NCBI RefSeq assembly: GCF_022763345.1
Contig: NZ_JALEGS010000087.1
Coordinates: 1 to 60,080 of the forward strand
Direction of reading: 5' to 3'
From: Phaeodactylibacter sp.
GTDB taxonomy: Bacteria > Bacteroidota > Bacteroidia > Chitinophagales > Saprospiraceae
DNA length: 60,080 bases
The translations under genes were made by a program, and so were the position numbers. A model generated the notes under the pieces. It was not told the DNA's origin. It worked only from the letters and a program-made list of their open reading frames with translations, and ran no database searches. Of this stretch, positions 8,101 to 16,369 are shown in pieces (position 1 is the stretch's first letter; every line of letters starts with the position of its first letter).

Positions 8101-9219
8101 ATGTTGGATTTTAGCCTTAACAATAATTTCGAAAAGATTACAGACCGTGTAGTATTCTGGGAAATGACTTTTGATCGACTTTTCGTTCAGGATAATAAAT
8201 ATGAAGCTTTTTCAACCAGCCTAATTCATGGCTTTCATGAGGCGAATTCATTAGGGAAATTAGCGTCTAAGATCATGACAGTCGCAAAGCTTGATTCTGA
8301 TCGGATAGCGGTAAAAGATTCCTTTGATAATAGCTTATATGTCGCTAGGCTAGATGGAAAAGGAACGATGGAGAAGATAGACATTGGACCTTTTGGGGTG
8401 TCCAGTTTTTTTGATGCCTCACAAGGTATATTACTTCACAGCCATGATTATGTTAATAGAACAATTGCATTGTATCGTTTAGGCCTTGGTGTGATTTGGG
8501 AGAAAAGTGTCAGAGCCACGATGAGTAAACTTTCTGCCTCTTTATTATTACTAAGGTCAATGCACAACTACCGGAATACAGGAATAGAAGCCAGGGAAAT
8601 TGAAAGCGGAAACTTGGTTTGGTCAATTGAAGCTGAAAACTGGCCTTTTCCCAACTTTGAAATCAGTGATATATTTGTTTATAAAAACTACGCTTATATC
8701 ACCTCTACAAAAGCTGCAGCTGTAGTCGCCCTCGACCTCTCCACCGGCCAACTCCTCCAATCCTGGCATGCCCTCCCCACCGGCACCACCCTTGGCCCGC
8801 AGCAGTCTACGGTATTGTCGAACCCCGCGCATAGTGTGCTGCATGAGGAAGCAGGCAAGATACTGGGGCTGACCGGTTACTACTACTGGGAGATCGACTT
8901 GCAGACCGGAGCCCTGCAGGCACAGGACTGTACCTCCGGGTTTAAATCGCAGCGCTTGCGTGCTATGACCCGGCCAGTGTGTCAGGGCGACCACCTGTAC
9001 TTTTCCTCAGACGAGGTATTCGAAAAGCCAGACGGGACGCTCGGGCACGATATCAAGCTCACGGCATTCAACTGGCGTACCCGGCAGATAGACTGGGAGT
9101 GGGCTTTTGACCATCCCGGCGAAGGGTTATACCAAATCGGCATGCCCAAAGTACATGGCGATTACCTGGCAGCCGCTGATACGGGCGGGCAATTACATCT
9201 ATTCAAGAAAACAAGCTAA
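8101..9219 (+). CDS. PQQ-like beta-propeller protein, chimeric base composition
   Basis: 372 residues from ATG 8101, without a signal peptide, so probably cytoplasmic. The second half has propeller-blade signatures (VVALDLSTGQLLQSW, YWEIDLQTGALQ, AFNWRTRQIDWEW, AADTGGQLHLF) of PQQ-like/quinoprotein repeat proteins that do not need a PQQ cofactor. The first half is a weaker match with similar strand patterns. GC content by hand count is about 30-37% in the lines at 8101-8160, 8281-8340 and 8641-8700, then 58% at 8701-8760 and 67% at 8761-8820. The reading frame is unbroken through the switch. Such an abrupt change suggests recombination joining an imported 5' part to a native 3' part. A role as an immunity protein to the upstream fragment is speculation. 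Confidence 0.65.
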   Translation: MLDFSLNNNFEKITDRVVFWEMTFDRLFVQDNKYEAFSTSLIHGFHEANSLGKLASKIMTVAKLDSDRIAVKDSFDNSLYVARLDGKGTMEKIDIGPFGVSSFFDASQGILLHSHDYVNRTIALYRLGLGVIWEKSVRATMSKLSASLLLLRSMHNYRNTGIEAREIESGNLVWSIEAENWPFPNFEISDIFVYKNYAYITSTKAAAVVALDLSTGQLLQSWHALPTGTTLGPQQSTVLSNPAHSVLHEEAGKILGLTGYYYWEIDLQTGALQAQDCTSGFKSQRLRAMTRPVCQGDHLYFSSDEVFEKPDGTLGHDIKLTAFNWRTRQIDWEWAFDHPGEGLYQIGMPKVHGDYLAAADTGGQLHLFKKTS

Positions 9220-9241
9220 AACGGCCATCCACAGCTCCCGT

Positions 9242-9273
9242 TTTGCGCGCTCACCCAAAGTTCCGTATTTTGA
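9242..9273 (+). promoter_or_regulatory. Candidate promoter of small membrane-protein gene
   Basis: TTTG (9242-9245) is followed 20 bases later by TATTTTGA (9266-9273), a near match to the Bacteroidota TTTG/TAnnTTTG pair, 17 bp before the ATG at 9291. Confidence 0.4.
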
Positions 9274-9290
9274 GGTAGAAACCTCAGCTT

Positions 9291-9692
9291 ATGAAAACCC
9301 TACTTCCCCTGCTGTTCTGCTGCTCATTGGCTCTTTGCGCTGCTGCGAGCGCTGCATCTTCCCTGGGCGGTCATCGTTCCGCTATGACGATTGAGGAGCC
9401 AATAGCTCCACTGGAAGGGTCCATCGTGCCCCTGCCTGCCGATACCCTGCCTTATACAATGGAAGAAGCCCGTCGCAATATTCAGACCGCGGGGCTTTTT
9501 TTGCTAGTGGGGCTTGTATCCGTATCCCCTCCCGTGCTATACCTTGCCGCTTTGGTTGGCGCCCCGGTTTTGCCACAACTGCTTTTCGTCTTAGGGGCAC
9601 TTTCATTGGTTTGGGGTGGGCTGAAATTCATTCAGGGGCGAATTCGCCTGCGCCGCCTCCGAGCTCACCGGCGAAACTCCCCGGGTGGCTGA
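9291..9692 (+). CDS. Small membrane protein of unknown function
   Basis: 133 residues. The first 22 residues look like a signal peptide (LLPLLFCCSLALCAAASAA). After a proline-rich spacer there are two hydrophobic segments at about residues 66-86 and 90-110, separated by a short PVLPQ turn, then a strongly basic tail (RIRLRRLRAHRR). This fits an inner-membrane hairpin with a cytosolic basic end. No family recognised. In the 210 bp that follow, another frame reads as protein-like up to about 9756, so a frameshift near the 3' end is possible but cannot be shown. Confidence 0.55.
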   Translation: MKTLLPLLFCCSLALCAAASAASSLGGHRSAMTIEEPIAPLEGSIVPLPADTLPYTMEEARRNIQTAGLFLLVGLVSVSPPVLYLAALVGAPVLPQLLFVLGALSLVWGGLKFIQGRIRLRRLRAHRRNSPGG

Positions 9693-9902
9693 CCGCTCAA
9701 TGCCTTTATCTCTGGTTCATCAGCCGGGAGCGCTTTGGCGAGAACGCGCTATCCTGATGACCCAAAAAATGCTCCTCGTGATTACCGTTGCGCTGGGGTG
9801 GTAGGTCTCCCGCCAAAAAAACACCACGGTTACTTTTTGCTGTAAAAATCCTCTATATTAGGCAAGTCAATTGCCCGCCCCAAAGCCGGAAAAGCCCTAA
9901 GT

Positions 9903-11780
9903 ATGAACGCAAATTACCGCCTCGCCTGGCTGCTAGCCCTACTCTGGCTGTCTGCCTGTACCCCCGACTCTGAGCTGCCGCCGGAGGCAGAACCGGAGCC
10001 CGAACCCGCCCTCCCTTTCACCACGGTTGACCTATCGGATTTTTCCGGATTTCAATCGGGCCCGGAGAACTGGGCCATCGCCGGAGGGGCTTACGCCGAC
10101 CGATCCAAAAAACTGACGATGGAGGCGCTCGACGGTAGGGGCGTAGTGGTCAATACCGCACCGCCAAGGTCCGGAGACCATTTATTCACTGCCTTTGAAC
10201 ACGGCGATATTGAACTGGAGCTGGAGGTGATGACTGCGAAGAATTCTAATTCCGGGATTTACCTGCAGGGGCGCTATGAGGTACAGGTGTTTGACAGCTG
10301 GGGGGTGGAAACACCGCAGCATTCCGATATGGGCGGCATTTATCAGCGCTGGGACGATGATGCACCAAAGGACAAGCGTGGATACGAAGGCCACCCACCG
10401 GCAATGAATGCAGCGAAAGCGCCCGGGGTGTGGCAGCAGGTGCGCATCCTGTTCCATGCGCCCCGGTTTGACGATAACGGGCAGAAGGTGCAAAATGCTC
10501 GCTTTAAAGAAGTCTGGCTCAACGGCGTCAAGGTACACGAAAACGTGGAGCTGACTGGGCCTACCCGTGCTGCGCCGTTTACAGCCGAAGCCCGCACCGG
10601 TCCCATTATGCTGCAGGGCGATCACGGACCGGTTGCTTACCGCAATATCCGGTACAAGCGGTACGATCATCCGCCGGTTGAAACCCGCAACCTCACCGTA
10701 GCGCAATACGAAACCCGGCAGGAGGAGCTACCCGATTGGGATACCTTGGAGTTACAGTCCAATATACCGGTAGATTCCATTTCCTTCTATCAGGCAGGTG
10801 CCAGGGCTGGATTTTCCCTCATATATGAAGGCGTATTAGCTGTGCCCACAACCGGCGATTATCTTTTCACCGCTTATGCCAACCACACCGCCATCCGGTT
10901 TATTGTTGGTCAGGATACCTTATTTGACCGGGATAATAGCTATTCCATGGGTGCCAAAGCAAAGGCGATTACCGGTCTCTCAGCGGGGACGGTCCCGTTT
11001 CAACTGGTCCTTCACAAACCCGGGCTTGGCTGGCGGCGGGGCTTTGGGCTGGAAGTGGAAGGCCCGGGTATCGAACGGCATGCGCTTACGACCCCAGCCT
11101 CTGTAAAACAAGGCCCCAAACCTGAGCCCATTATCATAGCTGCCGAAACGGAGGCTACCCTGCAGCGCTGCTTTATGCTGCACGAAGGCAAAAAACGTAC
11201 GCACACCGTAGCCGTTGCCACGCCGCAGGGCATTCACTATGCCTACGACGTAGAGCGGGGCACCTTGCTCAAAGCCTGGTCGGGCGGCTTCCTGGATGCC
11301 ACCGATATGTGGCACGAGCGGGGCGAGGCACAGCTGGGGCAGCCCCTGGGCATGGCCATTGCCTTCCACGGCGACCCTGAATTGTACGCATTGGAAGATG
11401 GAAAAGTCGTCTGGCCGGACACCCTGACTTCCGGCCAAACCTATCGGCAGAAGGGCTACGAACTTGACGCTGAAGGGCACCCCACCTTCCTGTATCAGGT
11501 GGATGGCACTTCCGTGAACGTACAGCACCGTCCTGCCGCAGGGGAGCGCCGTCTGACCCGCATCCTAACGATTACCAATGGCGATGGCTTTTGGCTGAAA
11601 CTAGGCGATGGCAAGACGATCGAGGAATTGCCCGATGGCACTTATGCTGTCAATAACCATCAGTACCTGGTCGACCTTGGGGAAAAGGAAGCTAAACTCC
11701 GGCAGTCCAACGGGCAAATGGAGTTATTGCTCGCCCTCAGCCCTGGTGCACAAACCATCGAATACGACATCATCTGGTAA
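9903..11780 (+). CDS. Secreted DUF1080 (3-keto-glycoside hydrolase-like) lipoprotein with PA14-like domain
   Basis: 625 residues. A signal peptide ends in a lipobox (LLWLSAC), followed by a Pro/Glu linker. Residues about 45-255 match DUF1080, the concanavalin-like fold now tied to 3-keto-disaccharide hydrolases (NSGIYLQGRYEVQVFDSWG, GPIMLQGDHGPVAYRNIRYK). Residues about 265-400 resemble a PA14 carbohydrate-binding module (YEGVLAVPTTGDYLFTAYAN). The remaining 220 residues (HYAYDVERGTLLKAWSGGFLDA) belong to a domain common in Bacteroidota and PVC proteins next to propeller/cytochrome modules. The gene lies 11 bp before the propeller-azurin gene, so both are probably in one mRNA and act on the same extracytoplasmic sugar. 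Substrate unknown. Confidence 0.8.
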   Translation: MNANYRLAWLLALLWLSACTPDSELPPEAEPEPEPALPFTTVDLSDFSGFQSGPENWAIAGGAYADRSKKLTMEALDGRGVVVNTAPPRSGDHLFTAFEHGDIELELEVMTAKNSNSGIYLQGRYEVQVFDSWGVETPQHSDMGGIYQRWDDDAPKDKRGYEGHPPAMNAAKAPGVWQQVRILFHAPRFDDNGQKVQNARFKEVWLNGVKVHENVELTGPTRAAPFTAEARTGPIMLQGDHGPVAYRNIRYKRYDHPPVETRNLTVAQYETRQEELPDWDTLELQSNIPVDSISFYQAGARAGFSLIYEGVLAVPTTGDYLFTAYANHTAIRFIVGQDTLFDRDNSYSMGAKAKAITGLSAGTVPFQLVLHKPGLGWRRGFGLEVEGPGIERHALTTPASVKQGPKPEPIIIAAETEATLQRCFMLHEGKKRTHTVAVATPQGIHYAYDVERGTLLKAWSGGFLDATDMWHERGEAQLGQPLGMAIAFHGDPELYALEDGKVVWPDTLTSGQTYRQKGYELDAEGHPTFLYQVDGTSVNVQHRPAAGERRLTRILTITNGDGFWLKLGDGKTIEELPDGTYAVNNHQYLVDLGEKEAKLRQSNGQMELLLALSPGAQTIEYDIIW

Positions 11781-11791
11781 ATTTACAGACC

Positions 11792-13720
11792 ATGAGAGCC
11801 TTTTTGACCCTTGTATTTTGCAGCCTGCTGGGCAGCCTATTCGCACAGCAAGACCCTATGTCTGCCTATTATAAAATCGTTGATGTCCCCATACCGGATG
11901 AGGTCGTGCTGGAAGTTGGCGGGCTGGCCCTCAGTGATCAGGATCAGCTGGGTGTGTCCACCCGCCGGGGCGAAGTCTGGCTCATTGACCGCCCGTACAG
12001 CAAAAATCCAGACTACAGCTTGTTTGCCAAAGGCCTGCACGAGCCCCTGGGGCTGGCTTTTCGTGACAACGGTTTCTACGCCACTCAGCGGGGCGAGCTG
12101 ACTCGCCTGGAGGACCGCGATGGCAATGGCAAAGCCGATGTCTTTCGCACGGTCTACTCCTGGCCCCTTTCGGGGAATTACCACGACTATTCCTACGGGC
12201 CGAAGTTCCTGCCCGATGGGGACATGCTGGTGACCCTCAACCTCTCCTGGATTGGGCATGGCGCGAGCCTGTCCAAATGGCGGGGCTGGCTGCTGAAGAT
12301 TACCCCAGAGGGCGATATGGAGCCTTTGGCTACCGGCTTGCGTTCTCCTGCGGGCTTTATGGTGAATGAAAAAGGCGATATCTTCTATACCGAAAATCAG
12401 GGCGACTGGGTTGGCTCCGGGCGGATGACGCACCTGGAAAAAGGCGATTTTGCCGGCAATCCGGCCGGTCTCCGCTGGGCCTCTGAGCCCAATTCACCGG
12501 TCAAGCTGGCTGCGGAAAGTATCCCGGACTATCCGGGCATGTCCCTTTTCGAATACGCCAAAAAAGTCCCTGCGGTGAAAGCGCCCGCCGTGTGGTTCCC
12601 GCACACCATTCTGGGTATTTCCACCTCTGATATTCTGGTGGACAATACCGGTGGCCAGTTCGGCCCCTTCGAAGGGCAGTGGTTTGTAGGCGATCAGGGG
12701 CACAGCAAAATCATGCGGGTGTACATGGAAGAGATTGACGGGGTCTATCAGGGCGCGGCATTCGGGTTTATCGATGGCTTCGCTTCCGGCATTCTGCGGA
12801 TGGTCTGGGGTAGCGACAACAGCATGTTCATAGGCATGACGAGCCGGGGCTGGCCCGCTACCGGTAAGGCGCCCTATGGTTTGCAGCGGCTGGTGTGGTC
12901 GGGCAAAACGCCATTCGAAATCAAAACTATGCAGGCGCAGCCCGATGGTTTTCTGCTCACCTTCACAGAACCGGTGAGCAAAAGCACGGGCAGTGATCCG
13001 GCTTCCTACGCGGTCACCTCTTTCAATTATGAATACCACAAGACCTACGGCAGCCCCATCGTAGATCAGCAGGATGGAGAAGTGTATCAGGTGGAGCTTA
13101 GTGAGGATGGGCTTTCTGCCCGCTTGTTGGTGAAAGGCATGCGCCTTGGCTTCATACATCAGGTGGTGGCGGAGGGCGTGCGCTCCCGTGCTGGTAAGCC
13201 ACTGTTGCACAATACCGGCTATTACACTCTTAATACGGTGCCGGGCGGACAGCTGAAATCTGTAGCTATAGGCTCTGCGGAGGATGGGGCTGCAGATGCC
13301 GGCCCTACAAAGCGCCCCAATACCATGCCCGCTTCCTGGACAGATGGACCGGATGTAGAACTTAATTTGGGGACCAAACCCGGCCTCAAGTACGATGAAA
13401 CCGTACTTATGGTGGACGCCGGTGCCAAAGTCAAACTGACCTTCAGCAACAGCGACGATATGCTGCACAACCTCGTTATCGTCAAGCCTGGTGATGCGGT
13501 GGACAAAGTGGCGGAGTTGTCCATGAAACTGGGTTTGAAAGGGGAGGAGATGAACTACGTGCCGGAGTCGGATCTGATTTTGTACCACACGGGTATCCTG
13601 CAACCAGAGACATCCGAAACGCTGTATTTTACCGCTCCCAAAGAACCAGGGTACTACATGTACGTCTGCACTTTTCCCGGGCACGCACAGGTAATGCGGG
13701 GCACGCTGATGGTGGAGTAG
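11792..13720 (+). CDS. Sugar-dehydrogenase-like beta-propeller fused to azurin-type cupredoxin
   Basis: 642 residues with a signal peptide cleaved near residue 20. Residues about 25-380 form a propeller of the soluble PQQ glucose/sorbosone dehydrogenase type (the DUF7133 style found in PVC proteins: GLHEPLGLAF, LATGLRSPAGFMV, WFVGDQGHSKIMRV). A linker with an Ig-like segment follows. The C-terminus is a blue-copper domain with the full azurin ligand set: H559 (MLHNLVIV), then C626, H631 and M635 in CTFPGHAQVM, with the 5- and 9-residue spacing of azurin. In the familiar relatives this place is taken by a cytochrome c. The design implies a sugar oxidation whose electrons pass to copper; catalytic activity itself is inferred. 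Confidence 0.82.
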   Translation: MRAFLTLVFCSLLGSLFAQQDPMSAYYKIVDVPIPDEVVLEVGGLALSDQDQLGVSTRRGEVWLIDRPYSKNPDYSLFAKGLHEPLGLAFRDNGFYATQRGELTRLEDRDGNGKADVFRTVYSWPLSGNYHDYSYGPKFLPDGDMLVTLNLSWIGHGASLSKWRGWLLKITPEGDMEPLATGLRSPAGFMVNEKGDIFYTENQGDWVGSGRMTHLEKGDFAGNPAGLRWASEPNSPVKLAAESIPDYPGMSLFEYAKKVPAVKAPAVWFPHTILGISTSDILVDNTGGQFGPFEGQWFVGDQGHSKIMRVYMEEIDGVYQGAAFGFIDGFASGILRMVWGSDNSMFIGMTSRGWPATGKAPYGLQRLVWSGKTPFEIKTMQAQPDGFLLTFTEPVSKSTGSDPASYAVTSFNYEYHKTYGSPIVDQQDGEVYQVELSEDGLSARLLVKGMRLGFIHQVVAEGVRSRAGKPLLHNTGYYTLNTVPGGQLKSVAIGSAEDGAADAGPTKRPNTMPASWTDGPDVELNLGTKPGLKYDETVLMVDAGAKVKLTFSNSDDMLHNLVIVKPGDAVDKVAELSMKLGLKGEEMNYVPESDLILYHTGILQPETSETLYFTAPKEPGYYMYVCTFPGHAQVMRGTLMVE

Positions 13721-13723
13721 GGG

Positions 13724-14296
13724 CTATTCAAACTTTAGGCCGTAGCCTTGCAGCAAGCGCCATGCTTCCTGCCGGGTGAAACGCGCCCCTTTCAGGTCGT
13801 TGTGGGCCGGATGGATGGTGAAATTTTCTGCCATCCGGAAGTCGGCATTTTGCAATTGGGCATTCTCAAAGCGGGCATTCGTCAGGTCAGAACCACTGAA
13901 ATCGGCTCCTTTGAGTGGGGTGCCGGTAAAGTCCACTTCGCGTACCGAGCAGTCCGAAAAGACAGTGCCTTCCATCGGCAGGGCTCCAAAAACGCCGTAG
14001 TCGAGCTGGCATTTTTCAAACCGGAGCTGCAGCAACAAAGGCTTGCAGTCTTCCCATGCGACCCCCAACAGTCTGCACCCGGCAAAAGTGACTTCCTGGA
14101 AAGCCGTGCCCGCCACCTCTGCGTTGCTCAGGTCACAATCCTCAAAACGACATTCCGTAAAGCGGCAATCCATAAAATTTGCATTGGTGAACTGGCAATT
14201 GCGGAATACACAGTTGATGTAAATACCGATGGGCAGTGGCTCCGTTGCGGTATCCCGGTGCTCAAAGGTTTGATCTTCAGTCAAAGGCAGGCTCAT
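13724..14296 (-). CDS. Pentapeptide-repeat protein (Qnr/McbG-like architecture)
   Basis: 190 residues, no signal peptide. Nearly the whole chain is pentapeptide repeats of the A(D/N)LxN type, e.g. CVFRNCQFTNANFMDCRFTE, FEDCDLSNAEV, GADFSGSDLTNARFENAQLQ. The C-terminus (NDLKGARFTRQEAWRLLQGY) resembles the capping segment of the right-handed quadrilateral helix in the Qnr and McbG proteins. Known members of this shape mimic DNA and bind gyrase, giving quinolone or microcin tolerance. Whether this one binds gyrase cannot be told, since many pentapeptide proteins have unknown partners. It converges with the propeller-azurin gene, with 3 bp between the stops. Confidence 0.8.
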   Translation of the reverse strand: MSLPLTEDQTFEHRDTATEPLPIGIYINCVFRNCQFTNANFMDCRFTECRFEDCDLSNAEVAGTAFQEVTFAGCRLLGVAWEDCKPLLLQLRFEKCQLDYGVFGALPMEGTVFSDCSVREVDFTGTPLKGADFSGSDLTNARFENAQLQNADFRMAENFTIHPAHNDLKGARFTRQEAWRLLQGYGLKFE

Positions 14297-14338
14297 GAGG
14301 GTTAGTGTTAGTTTAACACAAACATAATTGTCCGTGGC

Positions 14339-14368
14339 TTGGTCAAAGGTAAAAAAGCTTTACCTTCG
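14339..14368 (+). promoter_or_regulatory. Candidate promoter of the SulP gene
   Basis: TTG at 14339-14341 and TACCTTCG at 14361-14368 are 19 bases apart, close to the Bacteroidota -33/-7 pair. The -7 box lies 87 bp before the chosen ATG at 14456, and the interval carries no other gene. Confidence 0.5.
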
Positions 14369-14455
14369 CGCCTTCCTTTTGAGAGCTTGCCTTACCTATT
14401 CAGAAAAATACTAATGTCCCGGTCGGCTGCCGGGCACCAAACTACTGTGTGCTAT

Positions 14456-15985
14456 ATGAAAAAGTTATTCAATCTTTTTGACCTTTCTCAACGTGTAGAC
14501 TATAAAACCGAAGTCCTCTCGGGCCTTACTGTTGCGATGGCGCTCATCCCCGAGGCGGTGGCCTTTGCCCTTATTGCCGGGCTTTCTCCGCTGACGGGGC
14601 TTTATGCCGCCTTTGTGATGGGGCTGATCACTTCTATATTTGGCGGCCGTCCGGGCATGATCTCCGGAGCGACAGGTGCGGTGGCAGTGGTCATTGCGGC
14701 GCTTGCGTTGTCACATGGTGTAGAGTATGTCTTCGCTACCGTTATTCTGGCGGGGCTGATTCAGGTATTGGCGGGCGTGCTCAAATTGGGTAAGCTGATG
14801 CGTTTGGTCCCTCACCCGGTCATTTTTGGATTTGTAAATGGCCTGGCGATTATCATCTTCATGTCGCAACTGGATCAGTTCAAGACACCGGAAGGCACAT
14901 GGATGGCGGGCAACAGCCTCTACCTGATGCTCGGGCTGGTACTCCTGACGATGCTCATCATCTGGGGGCTTCCGAAAATCACCAAGGCAGTGCCCTCTTC
15001 TCTGGCGGCTATCCTTACCATCTTCGGTGTAGTGGCTTTCTTTGGGCTTGATACCCGAACCGTGGGCGATATTGCTTCCATTCAGGGCAGTTTTCCACCC
15101 TTCCATATTCCAATGGTACCTTTTACTATGGAGACCCTGCTGATCATTTTCCCCTATGCAGGTATTATGGCAGGTGTAGGCCTTATTGAGAGCCTGCTCA
15201 CGCTGAATATCATTGATGAGATCACAGAGACCCGGGGCAGCGGCAATAAAGAAGCGGTGGCTCAGGGCACGGCGAATATTCTTTCCGGGCTGTTTTCCGG
15301 CATGGGCGGCTGCGCAATGATCGGGCAAAGCCTCATTAACGTATCGGCAGGGGCGCGCGCCCGGCTGTCGGGCATCGTTGCTTCCGTGATGCTGCTGGTT
15401 TTCATCATGTTTGGTGCCGGGTTGGTGGAGAAGCTCCCCATGGCAGCTCTGACTGGCCTGATGATCATGGTGGCTATTGGCACCTTCGAGTGGGCCAGCC
15501 TGAAGACCTTCAACAAAATGCCGCCTTCTGATATCTTCGTGATGGTGTTGGTCACTGGCATTACCGCTGTCCTTCACAACCTGGCACTAGCGGTGCTCAT
15601 CGGCGTGATCATTGCTGCTCTGGTTTTTGCCTGGGACAACGCTAAGCGTATCCGTGCCCGCAAGCGCATTGATGAGGATGGGGTGAAGCACTACGAAATT
15701 TACGGCCCGCTCTTCTTCGGTTCGGTCGCCGTTTTTAACGAAAAATTTGACGTGCTGAATGACCCGGATGAGGTCATCATTGATTTCGAGGAAAGCCGGG
15801 TTGTGGATATGTCGGCTATCGAAGCCCTCAATAAAATCACAGAGCGTTACCGCAAAGTGGGCAAAAAAGTACACCTGCACCACCTGAGCCCCGACTGCCG
15901 CAAACTGCTGAAAAATGCAGAGGAGATTATTGATGTGAATGTGTCGGAGGACCCTACTTACCGGTTGGTGGTGGATGAGATTTGA
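14456..15985 (+). CDS. SulP family anion transporter with STAS domain
   Basis: 509 residues from ATG 14456 (MKKLFNLFDL); an earlier TTG at 14339 overlaps the promoter and is rejected. The signature SGLTVAMALIPEAVAFALIAG opens the transmembrane part, which has the expected 10-14 segments (GLSPLTGLYAAFVMGL, FVNGLAIIIFMSQL). A cytosolic STAS domain follows, about residues 405-509, with the loop VDMSAIEALNKI. SulP/SLC26 proteins move sulfate, bicarbonate or other anions in symport or exchange. The substrate cannot be read from sequence. It stands alone, with no sulfur-assimilation or carbonic anhydrase gene beside it, so bicarbonate and sulfate are equally open. Confidence 0.9.
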   Translation: MKKLFNLFDLSQRVDYKTEVLSGLTVAMALIPEAVAFALIAGLSPLTGLYAAFVMGLITSIFGGRPGMISGATGAVAVVIAALALSHGVEYVFATVILAGLIQVLAGVLKLGKLMRLVPHPVIFGFVNGLAIIIFMSQLDQFKTPEGTWMAGNSLYLMLGLVLLTMLIIWGLPKITKAVPSSLAAILTIFGVVAFFGLDTRTVGDIASIQGSFPPFHIPMVPFTMETLLIIFPYAGIMAGVGLIESLLTLNIIDEITETRGSGNKEAVAQGTANILSGLFSGMGGCAMIGQSLINVSAGARARLSGIVASVMLLVFIMFGAGLVEKLPMAALTGLMIMVAIGTFEWASLKTFNKMPPSDIFVMVLVTGITAVLHNLALAVLIGVIIAALVFAWDNAKRIRARKRIDEDGVKHYEIYGPLFFGSVAVFNEKFDVLNDPDEVIIDFEESRVVDMSAIEALNKITERYRKVGKKVHLHHLSPDCRKLLKNAEEIIDVNVSEDPTYRLVVDEI

Positions 15986-16054
15986 GTGGGGGCTTTACGC
16001 GGTTTAAAGTGATTGCGTGGGGAGGCGGCTTAACGCAAAGATCGCGGAGGTAGA

Positions 16055-16363
16055 TTGGAACACGGATTAGACTGATTACGCAGATTTTCACTGATTTCGA
16101 GCGGGGACATGCTTATGTGGCTGCATCGGATTGCCAGGATCAGTGTCATCAGTCAGATCAGCGTCATCAGTGTACCCATGTCGTGCATGTAGGGTTGGAA
16201 CACGGATTAGACTGATTACGCGGATTTTCACAGATTTCGAGCGGTAGCATTCTTGTGTGGCGGCACCGGATAGCCAAGATCAGTGTCATCAGTCAGATCA
16301 GCGTCATCAGTGTCCCTTTGTCGTGCATGTCGGGTTGGAACACAGGTTGGACGGATTACGCAG
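16055..16363. repeat. 140-bp tandem repeat, two full copies plus a partial third
   Basis: Copies start at 16055, 16195 and 16335 with an exact period of 140 bp. The first two differ at about 15 positions (roughly 89% identity by hand alignment). Copy 3 stops after about 29 bp, 6 bp before the glpD stop. Each unit carries a degenerate 18-bp direct repeat (GATCAGTGTCATCAG twice) and motifs of GGATTAGACTGATTACG type. The whole gap 15986-16369 (384 bp) contains nothing else recognisable. Similar 'GGATTA...' intergenic repeats are common in environmental bacterial genomes. Function unknown. Confidence 0.85.
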
Positions 16364-16369
16364 AATACC

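Noticed and set aside
9693..9902. Small ORFs in the gap after the membrane-protein gene (34 codons at 9700-9804, and another frame reading as protein up to about 9756).
   Set aside because: Both look plausible in composition, but neither has a family match, a clear start or a ribosome-binding context; a frameshift of the preceding gene cannot be shown from one sequence.
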